Assembly: GCA_947259095.1 (NCBI GenBank)
Contig: CAMYLA010000020.1
Coordinates: 1-64,000, forward strand
DNA length: 64,000 nt
Reading direction: 5' to 3'
DNA from: an uncultured Acidimicrobiaceae bacterium
GTDB taxonomy: Bacteria; Actinomycetota; Acidimicrobiia; Acidimicrobiales; SZUA-35
In this document: piece by piece, positions 41,990-50,589 of the stretch
Layout: each line of letters starts with the position of its first letter
How positions within the stretch are numbered: position 1 is the first letter of the stretch
Position numbers and translations under genes: made by a program
The notes under the pieces: model-generated
Told to the model about the DNA's origin: nothing
Databases searched by the model: none
The model's input: the letters and a program-made list of their open reading frames with translations, nothing else

Positions 41990-43012
41990 TCATTTCGGCA
42001 TGACGACGATCTTGGCTCTGGTGTGGCCGGTTCCGATCTCCGCCAAGGCTTCGGCGACGCCGTCGAGGTTGATGGTCCGCTGAACCTCAGCCTTCAGCCG
42101 GCCGGACGCTAACGCTTCGCCGAGGAACGTCAGGTCCTCGACGTTCGGTGATGCGGTGAACTGATGGAACGTTTGACTCGCCCGCCAGAACGCGAGCGCT
42201 TTGCGGGCGATGTGAGGGACGGGACCGAGCCATCGATTCTTCTTCGGCCCGCTGATGACCACGTAGCGGCCGTCTGGCTGCAAGACCCTCAGGCACTCCT
42301 TCGGGGTCCGGTTGCCGACATTGTCCATCATCACGTCGAAACGATCGCCTCTGGCCGCGAAGTCATCGGTGGTGTAGTCGATCACGGTGTCGGCGCCGAG
42401 TGCGCGGACCATGTCGACGTTGCCGGCGCTGCACACTGCGGTGACCTCGGCGCCGAGCGCTTTTGCGATCTGCACTGCGAACGTCCCGACACCGCCTGCT
42501 GCTCCATTGATGAGGACACGTTCGCCGGGCTGGACTGCGGCGTGGGTTCGCAGGGCTTGTATTGCGGTGAGCCCAGCGACGGGCGTTGCACCGGCTGTCT
42601 GGAAGGGAACGTTGTCGGGCTTCGGTGCGACATGGGTTGCGTCGACGACGAGGAAGGGAGCGCAGCCGCCACCCTCGCACTCACCGAACACGTCGTCGCC
42701 GACGCTGAAGCCGGTGACACCGGCGCCCACGGCAACAACGGTCCCGGCGACGTCGGCGCCAGGGATCCGGCGTTTCGGTCGCCGCACACCGCCCGCAATG
42801 CGAAGCAGGTACGGCGTTCCCGTGAGGAAGTGCCAATCGAGAGCGTTCAGCGATGACGCTTCCACGTTGACCAGCATTTCACCCTCACCGGGCACGGGCA
42901 CGGGAACCTCGTCGATGGCCAGAACGTCAGCCTCGCCGTAGCTGCGGGCCACGACCGCAGGCATGGTGGCCGGGACGGCTGGGCGGGATGGGCTTTCGGT
43001 CTGGCTCGACAT
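41990..43012 (-). CDS. NAD(P)-dependent zinc-less MDR oxidoreductase (quinone oxidoreductase-like)
   Basis: A 340-residue medium-chain dehydrogenase/reductase. The N-terminal GroES-like domain (MPAVVARSYGEADVLAIDEV, NVEASSLNALDWHFLTGTPY, IPGADVAGTVVAVGAGVTGF) precedes a Rossmann domain with the NAD(P) motif LINGAAGGVGTFAVQIAKAL. The C-terminus is DGVAEALAEIGTGHTRAKIV. Structural-zinc Cys residues are absent, as in quinone/enone reductases. ATG 43012 has GAGGAG upstream. It is divergent from a TetR-like gene, with a 32-bp palindrome in the 99-base gap, so its expression is very probably controlled through that site. Confidence 0.9.
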   Translation of the reverse strand: MSSQTESPSRPAVPATMPAVVARSYGEADVLAIDEVPVPVPGEGEMLVNVEASSLNALDWHFLTGTPYLLRIAGGVRRPKRRIPGADVAGTVVAVGAGVTGFSVGDDVFGECEGGGCAPFLVVDATHVAPKPDNVPFQTAGATPVAGLTAIQALRTHAAVQPGERVLINGAAGGVGTFAVQIAKALGAEVTAVCSAGNVDMVRALGADTVIDYTTDDFAARGDRFDVMMDNVGNRTPKECLRVLQPDGRYVVISGPKKNRWLGPVPHIARKALAFWRASQTFHQFTASPNVEDLTFLGEALASGRLKAEVQRTINLDGVAEALAEIGTGHTRAKIVVMPK

Positions 43013-43035
43013 CTTGGCATTCTCCTCTAGGATGT

Positions 43036-43067
43036 GTACGTTGTACGTTCTAGGACGTACAACGTAC
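43036..43067. promoter_or_regulatory. 32-bp palindromic operator between divergent oxidoreductase and TetR-like genes
   Basis: Left arm GTACGTTGTACGT (43036-43048) and right arm ACGTACAACGTAC (43055-43067) are perfect inverted repeats around a 6-bp centre TCTAGG. The length and central position in a divergent promoter region are those of a TetR-family dimer-pair operator. It begins 24 bases from the oxidoreductase start and ends 45 bases before the TetR-like start, so it can occlude both promoters. Confidence 0.8.
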
Positions 43068-43111
43068 GTTGTCAAGACCAGCTACCGGAATCCGACCCCC
43101 AGAAGGCCAGC

Positions 43112-43654
43112 ATGCCACCGGAGAAACAGCCGAAACGTCCACCGCTGGATCGCCTGTCGATCGTCGCCGCAGCCAGATCGATGCTCGATGCAATCGCAGA
43201 TGAGATCGATGAACCGGACGATGACCTCGCTCCCCTCGATGCGGTTCGAGCCGTCGCCGTAACGACCCGGGAGACGTTTCTTCGCCACCCGTGGGCACCG
43301 TCGCTGTGGCAAAGTCACATCCCGGGCCCGGCCCGCACGAACCAGATGGAATACCTGCTCCGCACGCTCGCCTGCAGCGGCCTCTCCCCCGAGCTCGCCC
43401 ATCACGGATTCCATGCGGTCAACAACCACGTCCTCGGGTACACACTGCAAGAGCAGGCAATGGCCCTCGACACGATCGACGTCGATGACCCGGAGGCCTC
43501 CGCCCGTGTCTACATCGACAGCCTCTCCCCAGAAATCCATCCCTACACGATCGCCCACGTCCACCAGCACCTCGAGGGCCGGACCGAGAGCAGCTTCGAG
43601 CTGGTACTCGACCTGATCCTCGACGGCCTGGTCCGCCTCGACAAGACCGTCTGA
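43112..43654 (+). CDS. TetR-family C-terminal ligand-binding domain protein lacking the HTH
   Basis: A 180-residue protein. The N-terminus MPPEKQPKRPPLDRLSIVAA matches the first helix of TetR regulators. It jumps directly to SMLDAIADEIDEPDDDLAPL, the start of the C-terminal domain (TetR_C type: TTRETFLRHPWAPSLW ... IPGPARTNQMEYLLRTLA). The ~35-40 residues that normally carry the helix-turn-helix (…ALSMRRLAxELGVxxxSLY…) are missing with no frame change, so an internal in-frame deletion is likely. The product could dimerise and bind ligand but not the adjacent palindrome. ATG 43112 has AAGG upstream. The remainder looks intact. Confidence 0.75.
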   Translation: MPPEKQPKRPPLDRLSIVAAARSMLDAIADEIDEPDDDLAPLDAVRAVAVTTRETFLRHPWAPSLWQSHIPGPARTNQMEYLLRTLACSGLSPELAHHGFHAVNNHVLGYTLQEQAMALDTIDVDDPEASARVYIDSLSPEIHPYTIAHVHQHLEGRTESSFELVLDLILDGLVRLDKTV

Positions 43655-43875
43655 ACAGGCATCACCGACAGCACCTCGCCCGTTGCTATCTACTACGGAC
43701 CGGCGCGGCAGTTGTTTCCAGAATCAACACCCTGAACGGGACCGATCCGAGATTCCGAGCGGTGATATGGAGCGGGGTCGTGGTCCAACGGCAAGACCTA
43801 CGGCGTCGTCGAGCGATCGTGGTCCGTAGCGAGGGGTAGATCGATGTTGACAGCTCTGCGGATACGGTGTGCAAG

Positions 43876-44271
43876 ATGGACCGGTTCGAGGCCAGAGCAC
43901 TGACGCATATGCTGGTCGTTGCTGATGCTGCGGCCAGCCGTGACTGGTACGTCGATGTTCTGGACGCCTCGGTGTACGGAGAGTACGGCGGGACATCGGT
44001 GGTGCTGGATCTCATGGGGAACTGGCTACTGCTCGTCACTGGTGGCGAGCCAACCCCGGACAAGCCGACCGTAGCGCTGGCAGTGCCTGACGACCCCGAT
44101 CGGGTCAGCGGTGAGATCATCTTTCGGGTGGATGATTGTCAACGGACCTTCGAGCTCCTCAGCAAACGAGGAGCCGAGTTCCTGACCGCACCGATCGATC
44201 GCGGTGGTGAGATCCGGGCCTTCTTCCGTGACCTGGACGGTCATCTCTTCGAGATCTCTCAGCTGACCTGA
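43876..44271 (+). CDS. VOC-superfamily (glyoxalase/dioxygenase-like) protein
   Basis: A 131-residue single-module vicinal-oxygen-chelate protein: ALTHMLVVADAAASRDWYVD then VLDASVYGEYGGTSVVLDLM, and the second half EIIFRVDDCQRTFELLSKRG then RAFFRDLDGHLFEISQL. A metal-ligand His (LTHML) and the C-terminal Glu (FEIS) are present, as in glyoxalase I-like and resistance proteins. ATG 43876 is preferred over GTG 43867, though neither has a clear ribosome binding site. Substrate unknown. The 221-base interval before it (43655-43875) shows no gene. Confidence 0.8.
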   Translation: MDRFEARALTHMLVVADAAASRDWYVDVLDASVYGEYGGTSVVLDLMGNWLLLVTGGEPTPDKPTVALAVPDDPDRVSGEIIFRVDDCQRTFELLSKRGAEFLTAPIDRGGEIRAFFRDLDGHLFEISQLT

Positions 44272-44327
44272 TCGGGGAGTTGCCACCGGGCCAGGCCGAC
44301 GTGGTGCGCCAATCTCGGTGGGACGGT

Positions 44328-45110
44328 CAGTCGACGAGTTCGAGGTCGCCTGGGCGCCAGGTCGGTCGATCCAGGCTTGCTCGGGCCCGTACATCCGGAA
44401 GACGATGAACCAGCTCTTGCCAGGGATGGTCTGGAGCCAGTTGTGCTCTTGTCCTGCCGGCGCGTTCGCGGAGAAGTAGATGTCGATCGAACCGTCGTCG
44501 TTCTGCGCGAGGCCCTCGTCCTGGCTGCCGAGTGTTGGGAACTGCTGGTCGGTTTGGAGCTGGGAGCGGGTCTGGGTGTCGTACATTGTGACCGCCCAGA
44601 AGTCGGTTGCCGGGACGTTTGCCGGAAGGTGCAACTTATAGGTCTTGGAGCCATCGAGCGCGTCACCGCTCGAGTCGGTCGAAGCGATGATGTAGTCCGA
44701 ACCGATACCTGCGACCGTGACCGCCATCGCCGGCGACACGCAGATGTAGCCAAACTGCATGAAGATGCGTCCCTCGAGGTCCCGGGCACCGTTGTGTGTG
44801 AACGTCGTGTCCTTGTTGGCGTACGCCCTCAGCCACGTCTTGTTGCCCTCGTAGACGAACTGGCCGGCGATCCGAGGCGAGTAGCTGATCGCACGCGCCG
44901 CGGCGTTGCCGATCGTTGCCGCATCGGTGAAAATCTTCTTCATCCGCTCATCGGGGGCGAACGGTTTGCCCTTCACGATGCCGACCGCGGCCATCATGCC
45001 CTTCGCTTCCGGACCGAGGAATTCGTCCGGTTCCTGCTGGATCACGCCGTGCAGCTTCTCGAAGAAGCTGACGTCGACCTGGAGATCGGCGAGCACTCTG
45101 CCGTCACCCA
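44328..45110 (-). pseudogene. DUF1254/DUF1214 protein, N-terminally truncated with 3' frameshift
   Basis: The minus strand encodes the C-terminal half of a DUF1254-DUF1214 protein: SFFEKLHGVIQQEPDEFLGP, GIVKGKPFAPDERMKKIFTD, YICVSPAMAVTVAGIGSDYI, ATDFWAVTMYDTQTRSQLQT and GSIDIYFSANAPAGQEHNWL then WFIVFRMYGPEQAWIDR. The expected end TWRPGDLELVD appears only after a one-base shift near 44365, with its stop at 44328. The N-terminal DUF1254 half is missing: upstream of about 45110 the sequence becomes a SnoaL-like fragment on the other strand. Function of the family is unknown (often exported). Confidence 0.8.
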
Positions 45111-45119
45111 GCACGACAT

Positions 45120-45324
45120 CGTCGCCGTCCGCCGGAAGGCCCGAGGCACGTCCACAAGCACCTACCTGGGCTTGCCACCGACCGGGGAACCAGTCGAGTT
45201 CACCGGAGTAACCATGTATGGCGTCGAGGAAGATCGGATCGCCGAGATCTGGGACACCCGCAACACCCTCGGCATCCTCCACCAGCTCGACCCCAGCATC
45301 GGTACCGAAGGCCACCACCACTAA
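45120..45324 (+). pseudogene. SnoaL-like polyketide-cyclase/NTF2 protein, C-terminal fragment
   Basis: The plus strand carries DIVAVRRKARGTSTSTYLGL, then PPTGEPVEFTGVTMYGVEED and RIAEIWDTRNTLGILHQLD, the last third of SnoaL-like ester-cyclase proteins (PPTGxxVxFxGxxIYRxxxGRIxExWDxxN). The N-terminal part is absent; upstream on this strand is the antisense of a DUF1254 fragment. The junction at about 45110-45120 marks a rearrangement that truncated both genes. Confidence 0.65.
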
Positions 45325-45535
45325 CCTCGCACCCCGCTCCTGTGCTGCTACGACCACGCATATCGAAGCACTCACTTTCGGCCCACTCGGGATCACCGGC
45401 GGTCTGACTCTGCTCGCCACTGACGACCAGGTCCTCGTCGAGCAGGTAACAATCATCGCGCCCTGCATGGCAGTGCATCAGGGTCACCATGTCAGCGAAG
45501 CGGAACGAGGTCGCCATGGCGATCACGAGACCGCC

Positions 45536-45780
45536 TTACCTGGCGGTCACGTGCCGGACCCGATGACCGGGTCCGTAGCCCAGCCGTGCGTAGTAATCCA
45601 GGTACTTCAGGCCCTCGGCCTCGTCGAACCAACCCGTGCCGACTGCGCTCAGACCGGCATCTAGCGACTTCCGGTCGACGACCTCGTCGATCTCGACGTC
45701 AGCTGGTTCCATGCTGACGACAACCGTTCCCTTCTGGATGCCGCGCTCTGCGTGCCGATAGGCGTCGGCCAGCTGGGGAC
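45536..45780 (-). pseudogene. MDR-type oxidoreductase C-terminal fragment joined to unknown sequence
   Basis: The minus-strand stretch QLADAYRHAERGIQKGTVVV SM matches the C-terminus of quinone-oxidoreductase-like MDR proteins. It continues in frame with about 55 unfamiliar residues (DEVVDRKSLDAGLSAVGTGW, FDEAEGLKYLDYYARLGYGP) to a stop at 45536. There is no start and no Rossmann domain, so it is a relic. The tail could instead be the end of a different gene fused by deletion. Confidence 0.3.
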
Positions 45781-46230
45781 ATGGAAGCGGCTGAGCTCGC
45801 TGCTTCCGAGGTCGATCGAGGCCGCGATGTCGCCGAGCTGCTGGTGGACTTGGCGCTGTTCGTCGGTCCGGACAGGGCGGTCGACAGCGCAGTAGCCATC
45901 CTTGGCCGTGACGAGGTGGCGTTGTCACTCCGGCGCCTCCAGCCTCTCGCGCTCTCTCCGATCATTCGCCGACGCCTCAAGGCTGACAAGGGCACGCTCG
46001 AACGCCTTCGCTCGACGGTCGAGGACCGGACCGGTGCCAGCGACATCGAGCTCGATCAGAACGAACGGGTGAGCCCGCGAACGCTGCTCATGATCCTGAG
46101 TCTGATCGGGCGTTTGCCTAGGCAGTATCGATGCTGCTCCAGGAACAGAATCTTGGATGACTCTTGGATCCGGGAGTCGGCGAACGGCCGGATCATCGAT
46201 GGCTGGCGCGTATCGCCTGGTCATGGTGGG

Positions 46231-46304
46231 TGGGCCCGGCGGGACTTGAACCCGCGACCGAGCGATTATGAGTCGCTTGCTCTAACCAACTGAGCTACAG
46301 GCCC
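46231..46304 (-). tRNA. tRNA-Met (anticodon CAT)
   Basis: A complete cloverleaf is visible on the minus strand: acceptor GGGCCTG paired with CGGGCCC (one G-U), D-arm TAGCTCAGTTGGTTAGAGC, anticodon loop CTCATAA, T-arm GCGGG-TTCAAGT-CCCGC and discriminator A. The paired first base argues for elongator rather than initiator Met. A tRNA-Ile2 (lysidine) with the same anticodon cannot be excluded by eye. Confidence 0.93.
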
Positions 46305-46450
46305 CGACGTGTCATGCGAGCCCTGGACCGGCGCTCGACGTGACGGGACAAGCCTACTTCGGCGCCGAGATCGTGCCACGCCGCCAACACGGCCCATCAT
46401 TGTTCGGCTTGTTTGTCAGCGACTCCCCGGATCGGCCAGCATGGGCCGCT

Positions 46451-47647
46451 ATGACAGACTCCAGCTCCGGCCCCCTGCAGGGCGTTCGCATCGTCGACCT
46501 CACCACGATCGTGATGGGGCCGCTGGCCACCAGGGCACTGGCCGACATGGGGGCCGACGTGATCAGGATCGAACCTCCTTCCGGGGACTTCATGCGCGAC
46601 TTCGAACCGAAGCGGTCGCCACATATGAGCGGGTTCTCGATGAACGTCAACCGGAACAAACGGTCGGTCGTCCTCGACCTGAAGACCGAGCCCGGCCGAA
46701 CGGCGCTGCTCGATCTGGCCGAAACCGCCAACGCCTTCGTCACCAACCTCCGACCCCGGGCCCTGACGTCGCTTCGCCTCACCGACGCCGACATACGAGA
46801 GCGACGCCCCGACATCGTCTACTGCTCGGCCATCGGCTTCGGCAGCGACGGACCGTACGCCGACAAGGCGGCCTACGACGATGTCATCCAGGCCGCTTCC
46901 GGGTTGGCGTCGATGTTCGCCTGGATGGGCGACGAGCCGGCCTACGTGCCCAGCATCGTTGCCGACAAGGTGGCTGCGCTCCACATCACCTACAGCGTGC
47001 TGGCAGCGCTGTACAACCAGGCCTCGACCGGCAGGGGCGACTTCATCGAAGTCCCCATGGCCGAGTCGCTGGCATCGTTCAACCTGGTCGAGCACATGGC
47101 CGGGCACACCTTCCGGCCCCCGGTCGGCGAGTTCAGCTACCAGCGGCTGCTGACGAAGCACCGCAAACCGCGACGGTCAGCCGACGGATGGGTTTGCATT
47201 CTGCCATACAGCGATCAGAACTGGCGGGACTTCTTCCGACTGGCCGGACTCGATGAGTTCGCCGACGATCCCCGATTCAAGTCGGTGAACGCTCGGGTCG
47301 AGAACGTCGACGCCCTCTACGGCCTCCTGGAGAACGTGGTGGGCACAAAGACCACGGCCGAATGGATGCGAATCTGCGATGATCACTCGATTCCGGCCGC
47401 CCCGGTGGTCGAGCTGGCCGAGATCGGTGACGATCCCCACTATGCCGCCGTCGGTCTGATCGAGGACCATGACCACCCGACCGAGGGCCCGTACCGGGTG
47501 GTGCGCGATCCGGTCAGGTTCCGGTCCGGATCCCCCGGGCTCTACCGCCACGCCGCCAACCTCGGTCAACACACCGCGGAGGTATTGGCCGAGATCGGCT
47601 ATGGACCCGAGCAACTCGCCGCCCTGCAACCGGCCGACGACCAGTAA
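46451..47647 (+). CDS. CaiB/BaiF family (class III) CoA-transferase
   Basis: A 398-residue type III acyl-CoA transferase that swaps CoA between carboxylic acids. Hallmarks are the N-terminal LQGVRIVDLTTIVMGPLATR, ALADMGADVIRIEPPSGDFM, RNKRSVVLDLKTEPGRTALL, the catalytic Asp in KAAYDDVIQAASGLASMF, and the C-terminal half PYSDQNWRDFFRLAGLDEFA followed by HSIPAAPVVELAEIG. ATG 46451 is used because homology begins at GPLQGVRIVDLTT; the in-frame upstream region overlaps the tRNA spacer. It fits the CoA-ester theme of the region. The acid substrate is not deducible. Confidence 0.92.
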   Translation: MTDSSSGPLQGVRIVDLTTIVMGPLATRALADMGADVIRIEPPSGDFMRDFEPKRSPHMSGFSMNVNRNKRSVVLDLKTEPGRTALLDLAETANAFVTNLRPRALTSLRLTDADIRERRPDIVYCSAIGFGSDGPYADKAAYDDVIQAASGLASMFAWMGDEPAYVPSIVADKVAALHITYSVLAALYNQASTGRGDFIEVPMAESLASFNLVEHMAGHTFRPPVGEFSYQRLLTKHRKPRRSADGWVCILPYSDQNWRDFFRLAGLDEFADDPRFKSVNARVENVDALYGLLENVVGTKTTAEWMRICDDHSIPAAPVVELAEIGDDPHYAAVGLIEDHDHPTEGPYRVVRDPVRFRSGSPGLYRHAANLGQHTAEVLAEIGYGPEQLAALQPADDQ

Positions 47648-47744
47648 CGCACAATCTGCGGTGGATTCGACCAGAACCGGCGGCCGGTCCACGAGCTCCC
47701 GGAACAGTTGAGCGATCGCTCTCCCCGCCGACACCCGGCGGCTA

Positions 47745-48500
47745 TCAGAACCCGGCGAAACGTTGCTGATAGTCATCGGTGCGGGCGACGATCGCCTGGA
47801 GATCGCCATCGGTCTCCGACAGGTCACCAAGCGCCGACCCTCGGGCATAGCCTCGCAGGTGGGACTTGGCCATGTTGACCGCCAGCTCCGGTAGCGAAAG
47901 CAGCCGGGCCACCCAACGATCGACGGCCTCGTCCAAGCCGTCGTCTGGAACACACTCATGGGCGAGACCCCAGCCGGCGGCCACCTCCCCGCTGATCCGC
48001 TCGGACAGCATGATGTACTGGCGGGCCCTGGCCATGCCGATCTCCTGGATCAGCCTCGGCGTCGCCCCCCACGGCAACGGCGTACCCAGGTCCACCTCCG
48101 GCACCCACCACTGGCAGGACTCGGTGGTGATACGAAAATCGCAGGAAGCCGCCAGGCACGAGCCGCCCCCGGCGGCATGACCCTGCACCCTGGCAACCGT
48201 TGGGATTGGGCAGTCCTCGATGGCCCGGGTGGCCCGACGGCCGAGCTGGCCACGATGCCGGGCTTCACGGTGTGAGCGCGATGGTGCCGGTTGCGCACGG
48301 CGATCGGCGCCGGCGCAGAACGTCGGTCCCCGTCCGCCGAGCACGATCACCTTGGCGTCGAAGTCGGTTGCGGCCCCGAGGAACACATCGCCGACCTCCC
48401 GCACCATCAGCTCGTCGTGAGCGTTGCGCTTTGCCGGCCGGTTGAGCCAGACCCGCAGCACCGCACCTTCCCGCTCGATCTCGATCCGTTGGTAGTCCAT
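47745..48500 (-). CDS. enoyl-CoA hydratase/isomerase family protein
   Basis: A 251-residue crotonase-fold protein: LRVWLNRPAKRNAHDELMVR, VIVLGGRGPTFCAGADRR (first oxyanion-hole segment), CPIPTVARVQGHAAGGGSCL then AASCDFRI (second oxyanion-hole Gly), and ARQYIMLSERISGEVAAGWG then LAHECVPDDGLDEAV. It would act on acyl-CoA beta-oxidation intermediates. The stretch ADRRAQPAPSRSHREARHRG is unusually Arg-rich and may reflect a compensated local frameshift, although it keeps frame. The position where many hydratases have Glu (GGG-x-E) is Ser. It is convergent with the CoA-transferase (97-base gap). Confidence 0.87.
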   Translation of the reverse strand: MDYQRIEIEREGAVLRVWLNRPAKRNAHDELMVREVGDVFLGAATDFDAKVIVLGGRGPTFCAGADRRAQPAPSRSHREARHRGQLGRRATRAIEDCPIPTVARVQGHAAGGGSCLAASCDFRITTESCQWWVPEVDLGTPLPWGATPRLIQEIGMARARQYIMLSERISGEVAAGWGLAHECVPDDGLDEAVDRWVARLLSLPELAVNMAKSHLRGYARGSALGDLSETDGDLQAIVARTDDYQQRFAGF

Positions 48501-48597
48501 GGTGCCAGTGTGGTCGGCCCGGCGCCGGCCGGGCCAGTGCCGGCAGGACAGAACGCTCCCGGCGGTTGCACCGACCGATCCCCCGACGCCGGAAGCA

Positions 48598-48632
48598 GAT
48601 CACCCCGACCCCATGAAGGGGCCGGGGTGATC
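48598..48632. terminator. strong 15-bp hairpin between two minus-strand genes
   Basis: The inverted repeat GATCACCCCGACCCC (48598-48612) / GGGGCCGGGGTGATC (48618-48632) has 14 of 15 pairs and a 5-base ATGAA loop. It lies in the 352-base gap between the L,D-transpeptidase (ends 48853) and the enoyl-CoA hydratase (starts 48500), neither of which it overlaps. No U-tract follows, so it may be a strong mRNA structure or a bidirectional terminator. Confidence 0.55.
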
Positions 48633-48654
48633 CGAGGCGGCTCAGTGTCACCGC

Positions 48655-48684
48655 AACCCTGCCTTCGGCGGAGAGGCAGGGTTT
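48655..48684. terminator. hairpin with short T-tract
   Basis: AACCCTGCC (48655-48663) pairs perfectly with GGCAGGGTT (48675-48683) across an 11-base loop. On the plus strand T residues follow, and on the minus strand the stem ends in TT. It is probably the terminator of the minus-strand operon ending at 48853. No other gene signal is seen in 48501-48852. Confidence 0.55.
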
Positions 48685-48852
48685 CTGGCCGTCCGGAAGT
48701 GCTGACGTCGACCACCGGAGATTGGTCGCGAGAAACTTCGACAAGAATCAACGCAGGCTGCCAAGCCGGTCATCGGTCAATCGCAACCAGGCCCGTCGCC
48801 GATCAGTGCGGGCCATGACTGCGGGCTCGACGAGCCGAGGAAGGGCCCCGGA

Positions 48853-49803
48853 TCAGGTGATACTGACCGGCGTGCCCAGCGGCAACGTCGATGCCAACCG
48901 TTCGATGACGGCGTTCTCCAGCCGAATGCAGCCATGGCTGACCTCGGTGCCGAGCGATGACGGATCGTTTGTTCCGTGAATGCCGATGATGGCGACATCA
49001 GCGCCACCGAAGCTGCTGAGAACCTCGCTGAATCCGGACAGACCGAAAGCGTACGGCCCGTACGGCCCGTTTGCCTGGGGAGGAGCCAGCAGCTCCAACA
49101 GGTAGAACTCGCCGACCGGCGTCGGGGTTGCACCATTGCCCACCGCAATGAGTGTCTCGAGCCACAGTTCGTTGCGCTCGAACACCTTGAGTGAGTAGGT
49201 GGCCCGATCGATCTCGATCCGGTAGGGATTGTCGAACAGCTCCACGTCGCTGCGCAAGATCCAGCCGGTGGTCCCGTTCGGTTCGATCGGCAGCTGAACC
49301 TGGAGCCAGTCGGGGGTGTCGGCCGGGGTGTCGACCGAACGGAAGACCAAAGGGGCTCCGGAGGAAATGGGATTACTGAAGGCCGCCACAGGCGGGGCGT
49401 CGAGATCCGGCGACGTTCTGGCCGTCACCTCCGGTACGACGGCCCGGGCCACAACCGTGTATGCAGCCGGGCCGTCATCGCCGACAACGGTGTTGTCGCC
49501 CTCGGAGCCGGCTGCTTCGGTCCCACCTGTTGCCGCGACGTCATTGGCCGACTGTCCCCCGCCGGTGCCTGTAACGTCCCCATCGGTGGCGGGATCGGTG
49601 ATCTCGATCCGAACCGATTCGAGTGCCGGGCCGTCATCGACGGCCTGTTCCCGAACCGACGACGAGCCGCACCCGGCAGCGATGAGCGTTGCCGCAAGTA
49701 CCAAGACCAGGGCGACGAGCGCACGGACCGATGGCAGCTGTGACCGGCCCGCCGGGCGAGGGGGGCTCCCCGAGGGTGGCGAGGAGCCGTCGCCCGGCGG
49801 CAC
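48853..49803 (-). CDS. L,D-transpeptidase (YkuD domain) lipoprotein
   Basis: A cell-wall cross-linking enzyme making 3-3 peptidoglycan bonds. The N-terminal signal ends in a lipobox (ALVALVLVLAATLIAAGC), so it is likely lipid-anchored outside the membrane. A low-complexity Gly/Thr/Asp linker follows, then an SH3-like stretch (VTARTSPDLDAPPVAAFSNP), then the YkuD domain: IEIDRATYSLKVFERNELWL, AIIGIHGTNDPSSLGTEVSH and the catalytic GCIRLENAVIERLAS (His, Ser and Cys of HGTN...SHGCIR). GTG 49803 is chosen because it starts 8 bases after the preceding gene's stop; in-frame upstream codons overlap that gene. The two genes are probably one operon. Confidence 0.9.
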   Translation of the reverse strand: MPPGDGSSPPSGSPPRPAGRSQLPSVRALVALVLVLAATLIAAGCGSSSVREQAVDDGPALESVRIEITDPATDGDVTGTGGGQSANDVAATGGTEAAGSEGDNTVVGDDGPAAYTVVARAVVPEVTARTSPDLDAPPVAAFSNPISSGAPLVFRSVDTPADTPDWLQVQLPIEPNGTTGWILRSDVELFDNPYRIEIDRATYSLKVFERNELWLETLIAVGNGATPTPVGEFYLLELLAPPQANGPYGPYAFGLSGFSEVLSSFGGADVAIIGIHGTNDPSSLGTEVSHGCIRLENAVIERLASTLPLGTPVSIT

Positions 49804-49810
49804 GTATCGA

Positions 49811-50311
49811 CTACCCCGAGTAGGTCGGGGTGGTGACGACCGGCGCTGAGGGCGGCGGCTCGGGCAGCAGCTCACAGGTGACGACCAGGCTCGAGCCGAG
49901 GCTCGTCATGGTGGTGGACGGACCCAATACGATCGAAACGTTGATCGTCGGTCCGAGCGTCAAGGTGCCGCTGGCCGTGGTGACGGCATTGGCGGCCTCC
50001 TCGATCCCCGGAACCTCGACCCCGGAGTCGCCGCTCGAGACCACCAGCTTGTTGCCGGGGTTTTCCGACACCTGGTTGGTTACCGTGATCGCAACCGAAC
50101 ACGACCGTCCAACAAGTTCCGGGGCAACCTCCGCACTTCCCAACTGCACGGTGGAACCGGGATCGCCGCTGAGTGCGGTCTGAGCGATATCGACCTCGAT
50201 CGTCTCCGCCGACGCCGGTGCGGCCACGAAGCCCACCGCGGCCGCAAGGGCGATCGCCAAGGCGACCGCAAACCCTCGCCGTACTTTCCTCGAACGTTGT
50301 ACTGCATCCAT
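49811..50311 (-). CDS. secreted hypothetical protein
   Basis: A 166-residue exported protein. It has a signal peptide (RRGFAVALAIALAAAVGFVA, cleavage after APASA) and a mature domain with two Cys (GRSCSVAITVTNQVSENPGN and SLVVTCELLPEPP) that likely form a disulfide in an Ig-like fold. A Pro-rich C-terminus (PPPSAPVVTTPTYSG) ends it. Family unknown. ATG 50311 is preferred because GGGGGTC lies upstream; a start at 50338 would add nine residues. It is transcribed ahead of the L,D-transpeptidase and may act in the envelope with it. Confidence 0.7.
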   Translation of the reverse strand: MDAVQRSRKVRRGFAVALAIALAAAVGFVAAPASAETIEVDIAQTALSGDPGSTVQLGSAEVAPELVGRSCSVAITVTNQVSENPGNKLVVSSGDSGVEVPGIEEAANAVTTASGTLTLGPTINVSIVLGPSTTMTSLGSSLVVTCELLPEPPPSAPVVTTPTYSG

Positions 50312-50589
50312 GCCAGACCCCCAGAGCCCTCTACCCAATTGATGCCATGACCATAGCCAAGCTTGTGGCTTGACCAGCAGGGACCTTAGTCACCGAAGGC
50401 CACCTCATTCGCGGCATGTCGGTCCGATGACATCAAAGCGTCATGATGGCGTGGGTGGCAGGCCATGATCGGCTGCGGTCGGCGACCGCCCCGGAAGATC
50501 ATTGCGATGTCGACAGGACGAAACGGCTCGGGTTCGGGCAAGATGGGCTGAGAAACCATCGACCCGCATGGGTCCCAGGAGGTCTGGTC

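Noticed and set aside
45781..46293. 170-residue plus-strand frame ending in the tRNA-Met region
   Set aside because: Its last ~20 residues are the classic antisense-tRNA peptide (ARRDLNPRPSDYESLALTN) and the rest lacks a ribosome binding site or family match.
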